A DNA stretch of 64,000 nucleotides from Serinibacter arcticus (GCF_003121705.1 NZ_PYHR01000002.1:1798001-1862000), one strand, 5' to 3'. Counted from the stretch's first letter, positions 16,108 through 25,724 are shown. Notes: generated by a model from the sequence alone, not told the origin. Program-made: numbers and translations.

Positions 16108-18888
16108 TCAGGCCTTCTTCGCGGCGGGCTTCTTCGCGGCGGGCTTCTTCGCCGTCGTGGTCCGCGCGCGGGCTGCCGGCTTCTTGGCCGGACCCTTCGC
16201 ACGCTTCTCAGCGAGCAGCTCGAACCCGCGCTCGGGCGTGATCGTCTCGACGTCGTCCTCGCGGCGCAGCGTCGCGTTCGTCGTGCCGTCGGTGACGTAC
16301 GGGCCGAACCGGCCGTCCTTCACGAGCACCGGCTTCTCGCTGACCGGGTCGACGCCGAGCTCCTTGAGCGCCGAGGCCGCCGCGCGACCGCGCTGCTTGG
16401 GCTGGGAGTAGATCTCCAGCGCCTCTTCCAGCGTGATCTCGAAGATCTGCTCCTCGGCGGTGAGCGAGCGCGAGTCCGTGCCCTTCTTCAGGTACGGGCC
16501 GTAGCGACCGTTCTGCGCCGTGATCTCCACGCCCTCGGCGTCGGCACCGACCACGCGCGGCAGCGACATCAGCTGCAGCGCCTGCTCGAGCGTGACCGTG
16601 TCGAGCGACATCGACTTGAGCAGCGACCCGGTGCGCGGCTTCTGCTTCGCCGGCGCCTTCTTGCGCGTCTTCGGCTTCGCCGCACCCTCGGCCGCAGGCG
16701 GCTCCTCGGGGGCCGGCGGGTCCGGGATCACCTCGGTGACGTACGGCCCGTAGCGACCGTTCTTCGCGACGACCTGGAAGCCCGTGTCGGGGTCGACGCC
16801 GAGCTCGATGTCGCCGTCGGACAGCGTCTCGAGGATCTCGCGGGCCCGGGCGGGCGTGAGCTCGTCCGGCGCCACGTCGTCGGGCACCGAGGCACGCAGC
16901 GCGGCGCCGTCGGAACCGGTCCCCTCGAGGTAGGGCCCGTAGCGACCCACGCGGAGCGTGATGCCGTCGCCGACAGGGATCGAGTTGATGTCGCGCGCGT
17001 CGATGTCGCCGAGGTTGTTGACGAGGTTCGACAGCCCGGGCTTGTCGCCCGCGCCGAAGTAGAACTGCGTCAGCCACTCGACGCGATCCTGGTCGCCGGC
17101 CGCGATGCGGTCGAGGTCGGACTCCATGCTGGCCGTGAAGTCGTAGTCGACCAGCTCGCCGAAGTTCTCCTCGAGCAGGCGGACCACGGAGAACGCGAGC
17201 CAGCTCGGGAACAGCGCCTGGCCGCGCCGCAGCACGTACCCGCGGTCGACGACGACGGCGATGGTCGCCGCGAACGTCGACGGTCGCCCGATCCCGCGCT
17301 CCTCGAGCGCCGCCGTGAGGGAGGCCTCGGTGTAGCGCGGCGGCGGGGAGGTCTCGTGGCCGTCGGCGACGAGGGCGCTGTGCTCCACGCCGTCGCCCTC
17401 GCGGACGTCCGGCAGGCGCGAGCCTGCCTTCTCGTCGGCGCCGGCGCCCTTGTCCTCGGCGGTCTCGTCGTAGCGCCCGGCGTCCTTGCCCTCCTCGTAC
17501 GCGGCGAGGAAGCCGCGGAAGGTGATGACGGTGCCGGAGGCGGAGAACTCGGCGGCAGTGCCCTCGGTGATGGCGCCGGCCGTGGCCGAGGCGATCTCCG
17601 CCGTCGTGCTCGCCTGCATCCGGATGGAGGCCGTCGACCCCTTGGCGTCGGCCATCTGCGAGGCGACGGTGCGCTTCCAGATCAGCTCGTAGAGGCGGAA
17701 CTCGTCGCCCGAGAGGGCCTTGGCCACCTGGGCCGGGGTGCGGAAGTGGTCGCCGGCGGGGCGGATCGCCTCGTGCGCCTCCTGCGCGTTCTTGCTCTTG
17801 TTGGCGTACAGGCGCGGCTTGTCCGGCACGTACTCGGCGCCGTAGAGGTCGGCCGCCTGGCGCCGCGCCGCGGAGATGGCCTCGGTCGACAGCGTGACCG
17901 AGTCGGTACGCATGTAGGTGATGTAGCCGTTCTCGTACAGCGACTGCGCAGTGCGCATCGCGGCGCGGCTGTTCATGCGCAGCTTGCGGCTGGCCTCCTG
18001 CTGCAGCGTGGAGGTGGTGAACGGCGCGGCCGGACGGCGCGTGTACGGCTTGGTCTCGACGGAGGAGACGGCGAACGTCGCGCTCTCGAGCGCGGCGACC
18101 AGACCGTGCGCGCCCTCGGCGTCGAGGTGGACGACACCGCCGGCTCGGCCCTTGAGCTGACCGGCGTCGTCGAAGTCGCGGCCCGTGGCCACGCGGGTGC
18201 CGCCGAGGCTCGTCAGGCGGGCGCCGAAGGCGGTGCCGGCGGTCTCGCCGCGGCCGCCGGTGAACTGGCCCGTCACGTCCCAGTAGGACGCGCTGCGGAA
18301 CGCCATCCGCTCGCGCTCGCGCTCGACCACCATGCGGGTGGCGACGGACTGCACGCGGCCGGCCGACAGGCCCGGGCCGATCTTGCGCCACAGGACCGGC
18401 GAGACCTCGTAGCCGTAGAGGCGGTCGAGGATGCGGCGGGTCTCCTGGGCGTCGACCAGGCGGGTGTCGAGCTCGCGGGTCGCGTCGAGGGCGCGGAGGA
18501 TCGCCTCGCGGGTGATCTCGTGGAACACCATGCGCTTGACGGGCACCTTGGGGTCGAGCACCTGCAGGAGGTGCCACGCGATGGCCTCCCCCTCGCGGTC
18601 CTCATCCGTGGCGAGGTAGAGCTCGTCGGCGTCCTTGAGCTTGCGCTTGAGCTCGGCGACCTTCTTCTTCTTGTCCGCGTCGACGACGTAGTACGGGTCG
18701 AAGCCGTCCTCGACGTTGACCGCGAACTTTTTGTACGGCCCCTTCTTCATCTCCGCGGGCAGCTCGCTGGGCTGCGGGAGGTCACGGATGTGCCCGACGC
18801 TGGCCTCGACGTCGTACTCCGCGCCGAGGAACGGCGTGATGGTGCGCGCCTTGGTGGGCGACTCGACGATGACGAGCTTGGTGGGCAC
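16108..18888 (-). CDS. topA: DNA topoisomerase I
   Basis: 926 residues. A TOPRIM domain begins KLVIVESPTKARTI with DEDREGEAIAW near residue 100. The active-site Tyr lies in YITYMRTDS at about residue 325. The C-terminal half holds several topoisomerase C-terminal repeats, each marked by GRYGPY or GRFGPY, and a Lys/Ala-rich basic tail (KKPAAKKPAAKK). There are no Cys zinc fingers, as is normal in actinobacteria. It relaxes negative supercoils. GGAAGG before the GTG at 18888 supports that start. A 22-bp repeat array follows the stop directly. Confidence 0.97.
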   Translation of the reverse strand: MPTKLVIVESPTKARTITPFLGAEYDVEASVGHIRDLPQPSELPAEMKKGPYKKFAVNVEDGFDPYYVVDADKKKKVAELKRKLKDADELYLATDEDREGEAIAWHLLQVLDPKVPVKRMVFHEITREAILRALDATRELDTRLVDAQETRRILDRLYGYEVSPVLWRKIGPGLSAGRVQSVATRMVVERERERMAFRSASYWDVTGQFTGGRGETAGTAFGARLTSLGGTRVATGRDFDDAGQLKGRAGGVVHLDAEGAHGLVAALESATFAVSSVETKPYTRRPAAPFTTSTLQQEASRKLRMNSRAAMRTAQSLYENGYITYMRTDSVTLSTEAISAARRQAADLYGAEYVPDKPRLYANKSKNAQEAHEAIRPAGDHFRTPAQVAKALSGDEFRLYELIWKRTVASQMADAKGSTASIRMQASTTAEIASATAGAITEGTAAEFSASGTVITFRGFLAAYEEGKDAGRYDETAEDKGAGADEKAGSRLPDVREGDGVEHSALVADGHETSPPPRYTEASLTAALEERGIGRPSTFAATIAVVVDRGYVLRRGQALFPSWLAFSVVRLLEENFGELVDYDFTASMESDLDRIAAGDQDRVEWLTQFYFGAGDKPGLSNLVNNLGDIDARDINSIPVGDGITLRVGRYGPYLEGTGSDGAALRASVPDDVAPDELTPARAREILETLSDGDIELGVDPDTGFQVVAKNGRYGPYVTEVIPDPPAPEEPPAAEGAAKPKTRKKAPAKQKPRTGSLLKSMSLDTVTLEQALQLMSLPRVVGADAEGVEITAQNGRYGPYLKKGTDSRSLTAEEQIFEITLEEALEIYSQPKQRGRAAASALKELGVDPVSEKPVLVKDGRFGPYVTDGTTNATLRREDDVETITPERGFELLAEKRAKGPAKKPAARARTTTAKKPAAKKPAAKKA

Positions 18889-19040
18889 GAGGGGCCTTCC
18901 GGGGGGTGGGGCACGTGAGCGGGATCGTCCCACCGACGGTGCGGCGGGTGGACGGGTCCGTGGCGCACGCTACCCCGAACGCGCCCCGGTGGCGCAAGCC
19001 GGTCCGACGCCGTGGACGCCGGGACCCGGCCGGGAGGACG

Positions 19041-19982
19041 TCAGCGTCGGGCGAGCAGCTGTGCCCACGACGACGCCGCCGCGCACCCGACGACGGCCAC
19101 CGCCGAGCCGACGTAGGCGAACGTCAGCGCCGAGCCCGGGACGCCGTCGACGACGCTCGCCGCGTCGGCGGCGAGGCCGGCGGAGCCCAGCGTCGCGACC
19201 AGCGCGACGACGCCGACACCGATCCCCACGACCGCGACGAGACCGAGCAGCAGCGAGGCCACGACCCGTCCGGACGTGCCAGGGAAGCCGTCGGCCGCCC
19301 GGCCGCTGCCCGGCACCATGAGCAGGAGCGTCCACGCGGTGACGACGGCGATCGCGGCGATCACGTCCGAGGGGCGGTGCCAGCCGAGCGACATCGTGGC
19401 GACGGCGGTCGCCGCCGTGTAGGTGGCGCCGAGGATCGCGACGAGCGGGCGCGCCGGGCGGGGCGCCACGAGCAGCGCGACGGCGGCGACCGACGCCGCG
19501 ACGGTGGTGTGCCCGCTGGGGAGCGAGTTCGCGAGGCTGGCCATGCCGTCGACGTCGGGCCGGTCGATGAGCTCCTTGAGCACCTGGGTGGTGAGGTTCG
19601 CGCCCACGACGATCAGCACGGCGCGGGCCGCGTCGCCCCACTGCCGGCGCAGCAGCGAGACCGCGACGGCGACGACCATCGCCCCGACGAGGAACGGCAC
19701 GCCCACGACCGACAGCACGAGGTGGCTGACGGGCTCGAGCTGGTCGCGGCCGCGCTCGGAGCCGGTGAAGGCGATCTCGTCGACCCACAGGCCGGTCGTC
19801 GTCTGCACGAACGAGCGCGCGAGCCCCGCCGCGGCCGCGCCGGCCACGATCGCGCCGAGGAGCGCCCACACCCACCGGGTGGCGCGCTGCGTGTTGACGG
19901 GGCGAGGAGCTGCGCCCGGGGCCGCACCCGGGCCGGGGCCCCGGGGGACTCCGCCGGACGGCGCCTGCTGGACCATGGTCAT
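19041..19982 (-). CDS. PAP2-family membrane phosphatase
   Basis: 313 residues. A Pro/Gly/Ala-rich N-terminal tail of about 35 residues leads into about eight membrane segments. The phosphatase motifs are ordered KELIDRP, LPSGHT and SLGWHRPSDV, matching the type 2 phosphatidic acid phosphatase triad with its catalytic His residues. Likely substrates are lipid phosphates such as undecaprenyl diphosphate or phosphatidate at the outer membrane face. There is no coupling to neighbours; topA is downstream on the same strand with a 152-base gap. Confidence 0.88.
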   Translation of the reverse strand: MTMVQQAPSGGVPRGPGPGAAPGAAPRPVNTQRATRWVWALLGAIVAGAAAAGLARSFVQTTTGLWVDEIAFTGSERGRDQLEPVSHLVLSVVGVPFLVGAMVVAVAVSLLRRQWGDAARAVLIVVGANLTTQVLKELIDRPDVDGMASLANSLPSGHTTVAASVAAVALLVAPRPARPLVAILGATYTAATAVATMSLGWHRPSDVIAAIAVVTAWTLLLMVPGSGRAADGFPGTSGRVVASLLLGLVAVVGIGVGVVALVATLGSAGLAADAASVVDGVPGSALTFAYVGSAVAVVGCAAASSWAQLLARR

Positions 19983-20139
19983 GAAACCTACGGTAAGTCG
20001 CCGACCTGGGAGCGCCGGGGGCGACCCGCGCGCGTCACGTCACGCCCCGGGGGAGATCCGGTGAAGGCGAGAACGCACCAGCTCGCGGTCGACGGGCCGG
20101 ATCCGCGAGCAGGGACGTTCTCGACGGCGGGCCGACCCG

Positions 20140-22173
20140 TCAGGCCTGCCCCTTCCACCGGGCGGCCCGGAGCACGCCGTCCGGCGTCCAGGAGTCGAAG
20201 GAGACCTCGCCCTCGACGTCGGGGCTCACCCAGACCGCGACCTTCGCCTCGGGGCCGGGCACCGGCGTCGTGAACGGGTTCTTCCTGCCCCGCAGCGGCT
20301 CGAGCACCCCGAGCAGACGGTCCAGCTCGGCGTCGGTGAAACCCGTCCCGACCTTGCCGACGTACCGCAGCCCGCCGTCGGGCTCGCGCACGCCGAGCAG
20401 CAGCGAGCCGATCCCGCCGGCGCGCCGCCCCTGCCCGGGACGCCAGCCACCGACCACGACGCGCGCCTCGGTCTCGTGCTTGACCTTCACCCAGGCGTGG
20501 CTGCGACGGCCGGAGGAGTACGTCGCGTCGCGACGCTTGGCGATCACCCCCTCGCCGTCGACGGCGGCACTCGCCCCCAGGGCGTCGTCCAGTCCCCCCG
20601 CGAGCAGCGGGGTGACGAGCCAGCCGCCGTCGCCGTCGCCGATCGCGGCCTGGTCGGCCTCTGGCAGGTCCAGCGCCTCGAGCACGTCGCGCCGGTCGGT
20701 CCACCGGTGCCCGGTGAGGTCGACGCCGTCGAGCTCCAGCACGTCGAAGACGAGCAGCCGCAGCGGCGGCCTCGGCGCGGTGCCGTGCTCCTGCAGGACG
20801 TGGAAGCTCGGGCGCCCCTCGCTCAGGGCGACGATCTCGGCGTCGAGCACGGCGCTGTGGTCCTCGAGGTGGTGCGGGAGCTCGGTGAGACCGGTGAACT
20901 CCGAGGTGAGGTCGCGTCCCGAGCGGCCGCGGAACCGCACGACGCCGTCGTCCACCAGCACGAGGGTGCGGTAGCCGTCCCACTTCGGCTCGAACGCCCA
21001 GCGATCGGGGTCGAGGTCGGCGTGGGTGAAGGGGTCGTGCGCCGTCGCGAGCATCGGGCTCAGCCCCCTGCCCAGGGTGCCGGTCGGCTTCGCGCGCGAC
21101 GCGGGCGTCGTCCCGGAACGCGACGCGGGCGTCGCCCCACCCTCCCCCGCGGACCTCTCCTCCGGCGCCGAGAACGAGATCGCCGGGTGCGGCGACGGCG
21201 CCTCTCCCCCCGCCTCCGCCACGTCCGCTGGCGTCAGGGCCGAGAACGGGTCGCCGTCCTCGGCCCGCTCCAGCACCTCCTCGATCCGCAGCTGCGCCAG
21301 CCCGCCGGCCTCGAGCTCCTCCCACGTCCGGGGCGCCGCGACCCACGGCTGCACCCGGCCGCGCACCGAGTACGGCGAGACGGTCGTCTTGGCCGCGTTG
21401 TTCTGCGTGTGGTCGACGAACACCTTCGACTCGCGCAGGTCCCGCTTCATCTGCATGATCGCGAGCGTCGGGAGCTCGGCCACCAGCGAGCTCGCCAGCT
21501 CGGCAGCGAACGCGCTCGCGGCCGCCGAGCTCACGCCCTCCAGCGCCGCGTACAGGTGGATGCCCTTGCTGCCGGAGGTGACCGGGACGGACGCGAACCC
21601 GACGTCGTCCAGCAGCTCCTTCGCCGCGAGCGCCACCTCGACGCACTCGTCCAGCCCGACGCCGGGCCCGGGGTCCAGATCGACCACCAGCCGGTCCGGG
21701 TGGGTGTCCGCGCCGTCGAGCACGAACGCCCGCCGCCCCGCGATCACGTCCGCCGGCAGCCGCCACTGCGGCACGTGCAGCTCGATGCTCGCCATCTGCG
21801 CGCACCACACCAGCACGGCGTCCTCGGTCGCCAGCGGGTAGGTCACCTCGCGCTCGTGGTGCACGACGGCGGCGCGCGCCACCCAGTCCGGCGTGCCGGA
21901 GTCGAGGTTCTTGGTGAAGAACGGCTCCTGATCCTTCACGTGACTCCCTGGCACGGGCCCGGTCCCGTGCGGCCACCGCTTGCGCGTGACGATCCGGCCG
22001 GCGAGGTGCGGCAGCACCACCGGCGCGATGCGCCAGTAGTAGGCGACCAGCTCGGCCTTCGTCGTCGGGCCGACGGTGTCGTCACCGGGGAACAGCACCT
22101 TGTCCGGGTTGGTGAGCCGGATCGTGCGCTCCCCCACCCGGACCTGCTGCGCGGCGCCGGACCCGCTGGGCAC
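20140..22173 (-). CDS. ligD: ATP-dependent DNA ligase LigD, polymerase-ligase form lacking the phosphoesterase domain
   Basis: 677 residues. The N-terminal primase-like polymerase domain (about 10-300) has the metal motif VVDLDPGPG near 165 and TSGSKGIHLY near 200. A Ser/Ala/Pro-rich linker (about 325-370) is followed by the ligase domain with adenylation Lys397 in EPKWDGYR and VDGEGVIAKRR, ending in the OB-fold. Mycobacterial LigD carries a 3'-phosphoesterase domain between these two parts; none is present here. It fills and seals double-strand breaks with Ku. The GTG start shares its G with the ku TAG stop. Confidence 0.94.
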   Translation of the reverse strand: MPSGSGAAQQVRVGERTIRLTNPDKVLFPGDDTVGPTTKAELVAYYWRIAPVVLPHLAGRIVTRKRWPHGTGPVPGSHVKDQEPFFTKNLDSGTPDWVARAAVVHHEREVTYPLATEDAVLVWCAQMASIELHVPQWRLPADVIAGRRAFVLDGADTHPDRLVVDLDPGPGVGLDECVEVALAAKELLDDVGFASVPVTSGSKGIHLYAALEGVSSAAASAFAAELASSLVAELPTLAIMQMKRDLRESKVFVDHTQNNAAKTTVSPYSVRGRVQPWVAAPRTWEELEAGGLAQLRIEEVLERAEDGDPFSALTPADVAEAGGEAPSPHPAISFSAPEERSAGEGGATPASRSGTTPASRAKPTGTLGRGLSPMLATAHDPFTHADLDPDRWAFEPKWDGYRTLVLVDDGVVRFRGRSGRDLTSEFTGLTELPHHLEDHSAVLDAEIVALSEGRPSFHVLQEHGTAPRPPLRLLVFDVLELDGVDLTGHRWTDRRDVLEALDLPEADQAAIGDGDGGWLVTPLLAGGLDDALGASAAVDGEGVIAKRRDATYSSGRRSHAWVKVKHETEARVVVGGWRPGQGRRAGGIGSLLLGVREPDGGLRYVGKVGTGFTDAELDRLLGVLEPLRGRKNPFTTPVPGPEAKVAVWVSPDVEGEVSFDSWTPDGVLRAARWKGQA

Positions 22174-23069
22174 TAGGAGGCCTTCTTGGCCGTCTTCTTC
22201 GCGGGCGCCTTGGCCTTGGTGTCAGCCTTCGCGGCCGGCTTGCTGCCCGATGAGCCCGACGAGCCCGACGACGACCCCCCGCTGGCCTTCTCGCGCGCCT
22301 TCTTGCGCTCCTCGACGCTCTTGCGCAGGGCCGCCACGAGGTCGACGACGTCGGTGGTCCCGGTCTCCTCCTCCACCGCCGTGAAGGACTCCCCGCCCGT
22401 GAGCTTGTCGTCGATGAGCTGCTTCAGCTGGGCGGTGTAGTCGTCGGTGAACGCGCCGGCGTCGAAGTCCTCGGCCATCGACTCCACCAGGCTCGCGGAC
22501 ATCGCGAGCTCCTTGTCGGAGATCTCGGGCTGCTCGTCGAGCGCGGCGAACTCCGCGGCGCGCACCTCGTCGGGCCAGATCATCGTCTGGACCACGAGCA
22601 CGTCGTCGCGCACCCGCAGGGCCGCCAGGCGCGTCTTGTTGCGGAGCGCGAAGTGGACGATCGCGGTGCGGTCCGTCTCCTCGAGCGTGCGGCGCAGCAG
22701 CGCGTACGCCTTCGGGGAGCGGGAGTCGGGCTCGAGGTAGTAGCTCTTGTCGAGCAGGATCGGGTCGATCTGCTCGTTCGGCACGAACTGCAGCACCTCG
22801 ATCTCGTGCTTGGCCTGCGCCGGGAGGGCCTTGAAGTCGTCGTCGGTGAGGATGACGCGCTGGCCGTCCTCGGAGTCGTAGGCCTTGGCGATCTGGTCGT
22901 AGGTGACCACCTCGCCGCACACCTCGCACCGGCGCTGGTAGCGGATGCGGCCGCCGTCCTCGGCGTGCACCTGGTGGAAGGACACGTCGTGATCCTCCGT
23001 GGCGGAGTAGACCTTGACCGGCACGTTCACCAGGCCGAAGGCGAGTGAGCCCTTCCAGATCGATCGCAT
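22173..23069 (-). CDS. ku: non-homologous end-joining DNA end-binding protein Ku
   Basis: 298 residues. It starts MRSIWKGSLAFGLVNVPVKV, the classic bacterial Ku opening, and contains CEVCGEVV and the conserved segment PEISDKELAMSASLVESMA. The Ku core ends near residue 255. A Ser/Gly-rich linker and a Lys/Ala-rich tail of about 35 residues follow, typical of actinobacterial Ku and likely to aid DNA binding and LigD recruitment. Directly followed by ligD with overlapping stop and start codons, forming a complete two-protein end-joining system. Confidence 0.96.
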   Translation of the reverse strand: MRSIWKGSLAFGLVNVPVKVYSATEDHDVSFHQVHAEDGGRIRYQRRCEVCGEVVTYDQIAKAYDSEDGQRVILTDDDFKALPAQAKHEIEVLQFVPNEQIDPILLDKSYYLEPDSRSPKAYALLRRTLEETDRTAIVHFALRNKTRLAALRVRDDVLVVQTMIWPDEVRAAEFAALDEQPEISDKELAMSASLVESMAEDFDAGAFTDDYTAQLKQLIDDKLTGGESFTAVEEETGTTDVVDLVAALRKSVEERKKAREKASGGSSSGSSGSSGSKPAAKADTKAKAPAKKTAKKAS

Positions 23070-23085
23070 CGGGCCATTGTGGCGG

Positions 23086-23135
23086 CTCGCCGTCCCCAGG
23101 GGAACGCCTGGCGGCGGATCCCCGGGGACGGCGAG
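23086..23135 (-). terminator. terminator hairpin of the uronate operon
   Basis: CTCGCCGTCCCC at 23086 onward plus AGGGGA pairs with TCCCCGGGGACGGCGAG at 23119-23135: 17 paired bases per arm with one bulged A. It sits 5 bases after the kduD stop and before the ku start region. It would stop transcription of the nine-gene operon before ku. Confidence 0.75.
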
Positions 23136-23140
23136 CAGGC

Positions 23141-23923
23141 TCAGCGGGTCAGCCAGCCGCCGTCGACCGGCAGGATCGCGCCGTGGACGTACTCCGAGGC
23201 GGCGGAGGCCAGGAAGACCGCCGCGCCCTTGAGGTCGTCCGGGACTCCCCACCGCCCCACCGGGATGCGGGCGAGGATCTCGGCGGACCGGTCCTCCTGG
23301 GCCCGCAGCTGCGCGGTGTTGTCCGTGGCGAAGTAGCCAGGCGCGATCGCGTTGACGTTGATGCCGTCGGCGCTCCACTCGCTCGCCAGCGCGCGGGTCA
23401 GCCCGGCCAGCCCGCTCTTGGACGCCGTGTACGACGGCACGATCTTGCCGCCCTGGTAGGAGAGCATCGAGGCGACGTTGATGATCTTCCCGCCCCCCTG
23501 CGTCCTCATCACGCGGGCCGCGGACTGCGCCAGGTAGAAGGCCTTGCTGAGGTTGACGTCGATCACGTCCGCCCAGCTCGTCTCGGAGTGCTCGATCGCC
23601 GGCTCTCGGCGGATGATGCCCGCGTTGTTGACGAGGATGTCGAGGCGGCCCGCCTGCCCCACGGCGTCGTCCACGAGCGCCCGCACGTCCTGCGGGGTGG
23701 CCTCGAGCAGGTCGAGCTGCAGCGACCAGGCGCGGCGTCCGAGGGACTCGACGTCCACCACGGTCTGCTTGGTCTCCGGCGATCCGCTGCGGTCGACGAC
23801 CACCACGTCGGCGCCGGCCTCCGCCAGCGCGAGGGAGAAGCCGCGGCCCAGGCCGCGTCCGCCGCCGGTGACGAGGGCGACGCGCCCGTCGAGCCGGAAG
23901 GCGTCGAGAATCGTCTGCGTCAT
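23141..23923 (-). CDS. kduD: 2-deoxy-D-gluconate 3-dehydrogenase / 2-keto-3-deoxygluconate-forming SDR
   Basis: 260 residues, a classical SDR. The cofactor motif is TGGGRGLGRG near residue 20, followed by NNAGIIRREPAIEHS and the active site SYTASKSGL (Tyr/Lys near 158 and 162). The ILPVDGGWLTR ending is typical of KduD. It reduces 2,5-diketo-3-deoxygluconate to 2-keto-3-deoxygluconate with NADH in uronate breakdown. It follows kduI by 15 bases, and the pairing of the two makes the assignment firm. Confidence 0.92.
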   Translation of the reverse strand: MTQTILDAFRLDGRVALVTGGGRGLGRGFSLALAEAGADVVVVDRSGSPETKQTVVDVESLGRRAWSLQLDLLEATPQDVRALVDDAVGQAGRLDILVNNAGIIRREPAIEHSETSWADVIDVNLSKAFYLAQSAARVMRTQGGGKIINVASMLSYQGGKIVPSYTASKSGLAGLTRALASEWSADGINVNAIAPGYFATDNTAQLRAQEDRSAEILARIPVGRWGVPDDLKGAAVFLASAASEYVHGAILPVDGGWLTR

Positions 23924-23938
23924 GGTTGCGTCCTTCCG

Positions 23939-24757
23939 TCAGCGCAGGGTGCGCGGGTCGACGCCGACGACGTCGCTGTAGTCGACGTTCTCCCCCGCCA
24001 TCGCCCACACGAAGGAGTAGGCGCCGGTGGCCGAGGCGGTGTGGATGGACCACGGCGGGGACACGACGACGTCGCGGTCGTGGAGCACCAGGTGCCGCAA
24101 GTTCTCGGGCTCGCCCATGAGGTGGACCAGCACCTCCTCGCCGAGCCCCGTGTAGAGGTACAGCTCGGTGCGACGCGCGTGGACGTGGGGCGGCATCGTG
24201 TTCCAGACGCTGCCCGGCTCGAGCGTGGTGATGCCCAGCACGAGCTGGTTGGAGACGATGCCGTCCGCGTGGACGTACTTGCGGATGGTGCGGTGGTTGG
24301 ACGTCTCGCCGGCGCCGAGCACGACCGCCTCCACGTCGTCGCGGGAGGCGAGGGCGGCCTGGTCGGCGCGGTGCGCCGGCGCCGAGACCAGGTAGACCGC
24401 ACCGCTGCCCGTGAGGGAGATGTCGCGGGTGCCGAGCGGCAGGTAGAGCACGTCCTGCGGCCCGAGCGGGAAGGTCGTGCCGTCGGCGCCGACCTCGACC
24501 GCCGTGCCCTCGAGCCCGACGAGCGCGAGCTCGCGGCGCTCGAGGAGGTGCTCGGCGCGGAGGATCTCGGGGGCCTCGAGGGCGATCTCGCCGTCGACGA
24601 CCACGCCGCCGACGAGGATGCGGTCGTCGTGCGCGTAGCCCCAGGTCACGGCGCCCGGGGTGAACAGGCCGGAGAGCACGAAGCGCTCGCGCAGCTGCGC
24701 GCCGTCGAGGTCGCGGACGTCGTCGGGATGGGTGCTCCACAGTCGGGTGACGCTCAT
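23939..24757 (-). CDS. kduI: 5-dehydro-4-deoxy-D-glucuronate isomerase
   Basis: 272 residues, a bicupin of the KduI/IolB fold. Metal-binding residues lie in MPPHVHARRTELYLYTGLG (His, His, Glu) with a later His in PPWSIHTASATGAYSF. The N-terminus (RLWSTHPDDVRDLDGAQLRE) matches KduI. It converts 5-keto-4-deoxyuronate, the product of unsaturated uronate release, to 2,5-diketo-3-deoxygluconate. AGAGGAA precedes the ATG. Its neighbours are GH88, which makes its substrate, and KduD, which uses its product. Confidence 0.94.
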   Translation of the reverse strand: MSVTRLWSTHPDDVRDLDGAQLRERFVLSGLFTPGAVTWGYAHDDRILVGGVVVDGEIALEAPEILRAEHLLERRELALVGLEGTAVEVGADGTTFPLGPQDVLYLPLGTRDISLTGSGAVYLVSAPAHRADQAALASRDDVEAVVLGAGETSNHRTIRKYVHADGIVSNQLVLGITTLEPGSVWNTMPPHVHARRTELYLYTGLGEEVLVHLMGEPENLRHLVLHDRDVVVSPPWSIHTASATGAYSFVWAMAGENVDYSDVVGVDPRTLR

Positions 24758-24770
24758 CGGGTCGTTCCTC

Positions 24771-25724
24771 TCATCGGGGTCGCCCGGCGCGGGCGGCACC
24801 GGACGGGTCGGGGTGGGACGGGGCGACGACGGCGGTGCGGAGGGTTCCGAGCCGGGAGACGGTGATCTCCACGACGTCGCCGGGACGCATGGGAGCCGGG
24901 GCGGCGAGCGCCTCCGGCAGCTTCTGGGGGGTGCCGGTGGCGATGACGTCACCGGGTTCGAGGGTCATCACCTGGCTCAGGTAGGAGACCAGGAACGCCA
25001 TCGAGAAGACCATCCTCGCGGTGCTCGAGGAGACGGTGAGACGACCGTTGTGGCGCAGCGTCACCTCGAGCGCGTGCGGGTCGCCCACCTCGTCGGTCGT
25101 GACGAGGGCGGGCCCGAGCGGGGCGAACGTGTCGAAGGACTTGCCGAGCGCCCACTGGCTGGTGCGACCCTGCCAGTCCCTGGCACTGACGTCGTTGACG
25201 ATCGTGTAACCGGCGACGTGGTCCAGCGCCTCGGCCTCGTCGACCTCGTGACAGCGGCTCCCGACGACGATGCCCACCTCGGCCTCGTAGTCGACGTTCC
25301 CGCTGGCGCGGGGCACGACCACGGCGTCCTGCGGCCCCACCACCGTGTTGGCCGTCTTGACGAAGACGTCGGGGAACTCGGGGTCGGCGACCTGCCCGTC
25401 CGCCTCGTGGCCGCGGTAGTTGTAGCCGATGCACAGCAGCTTGCCCGGCCGGACCGGGGCCAGCAGCCGGACCTCCGCGATCGGGTGGACCGCGCCGACA
25501 GACCCGGCGCCCGCAGCGACGCCGGCCGCGAGCGCCGCCTCCGCGGCCTCGACCAGCGCCCGCGCCCGCGGCAGCGCCCCGGCGGCGAGCAGCGCCGTCA
25601 GGTCGTGGTCCCGCGCGGGGGCGCCGCCGTCGTCCAGCACCTCCGCCAGGTCCAGCACGTCGCCGCCGGGCAGCAGGGCACCGGGGGCCACGACGCCGGC
25701 ACGCTCGTAGGTCACGAGTCTCAC
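24771..25724 (-). CDS. fumarylacetoacetate hydrolase (FAH) family protein
   Basis: 317 residues. The N-terminal ~100 residues are Ala-rich and variable. The FAH catalytic domain follows, with LLCIGYNYRGHEAD, FVKTANTVVGPQDAV, the metal ligands in VDYEAEVGIVVG, and VIATGTPQKLPEALAAP. Family members hydrolyse or decarboxylate 2,4-diketo acids. In this operon it may act on a keto-deoxy sugar acid downstream of KduD; no KDG kinase or aldolase is present in the window. This role is inference. The GTG start overlaps the GH88 stop as GTGA. Confidence 0.85.
   Translation of the reverse strand: MRLVTYERAGVVAPGALLPGGDVLDLAEVLDDGGAPARDHDLTALLAAGALPRARALVEAAEAALAAGVAAGAGSVGAVHPIAEVRLLAPVRPGKLLCIGYNYRGHEADGQVADPEFPDVFVKTANTVVGPQDAVVVPRASGNVDYEAEVGIVVGSRCHEVDEAEALDHVAGYTIVNDVSARDWQGRTSQWALGKSFDTFAPLGPALVTTDEVGDPHALEVTLRHNGRLTVSSSTARMVFSMAFLVSYLSQVMTLEPGDVIATGTPQKLPEALAAPAPMRPGDVVEITVSRLGTLRTAVVAPSHPDPSGAARAGRPR

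Noticed and set aside
19983-20139. Small gene or RNA between ligD and the PAP2 phosphatase
   Set aside because: No frame has a start with a binding site, and only weak complementary stretches are present; probably the PAP2 promoter region.
20140-22173. Phosphoesterase domain hidden by frameshift within ligD
   Set aside because: The linker between polymerase and ligase is only about 45 residues long, too short for the domain, and the frame is continuous.
23086-23135. Operator for ku in the 71-base gap before it
   Set aside because: The inverted repeat is long, GC-rich, and directly follows the kduD stop, which fits a terminator better than a protein-binding site.
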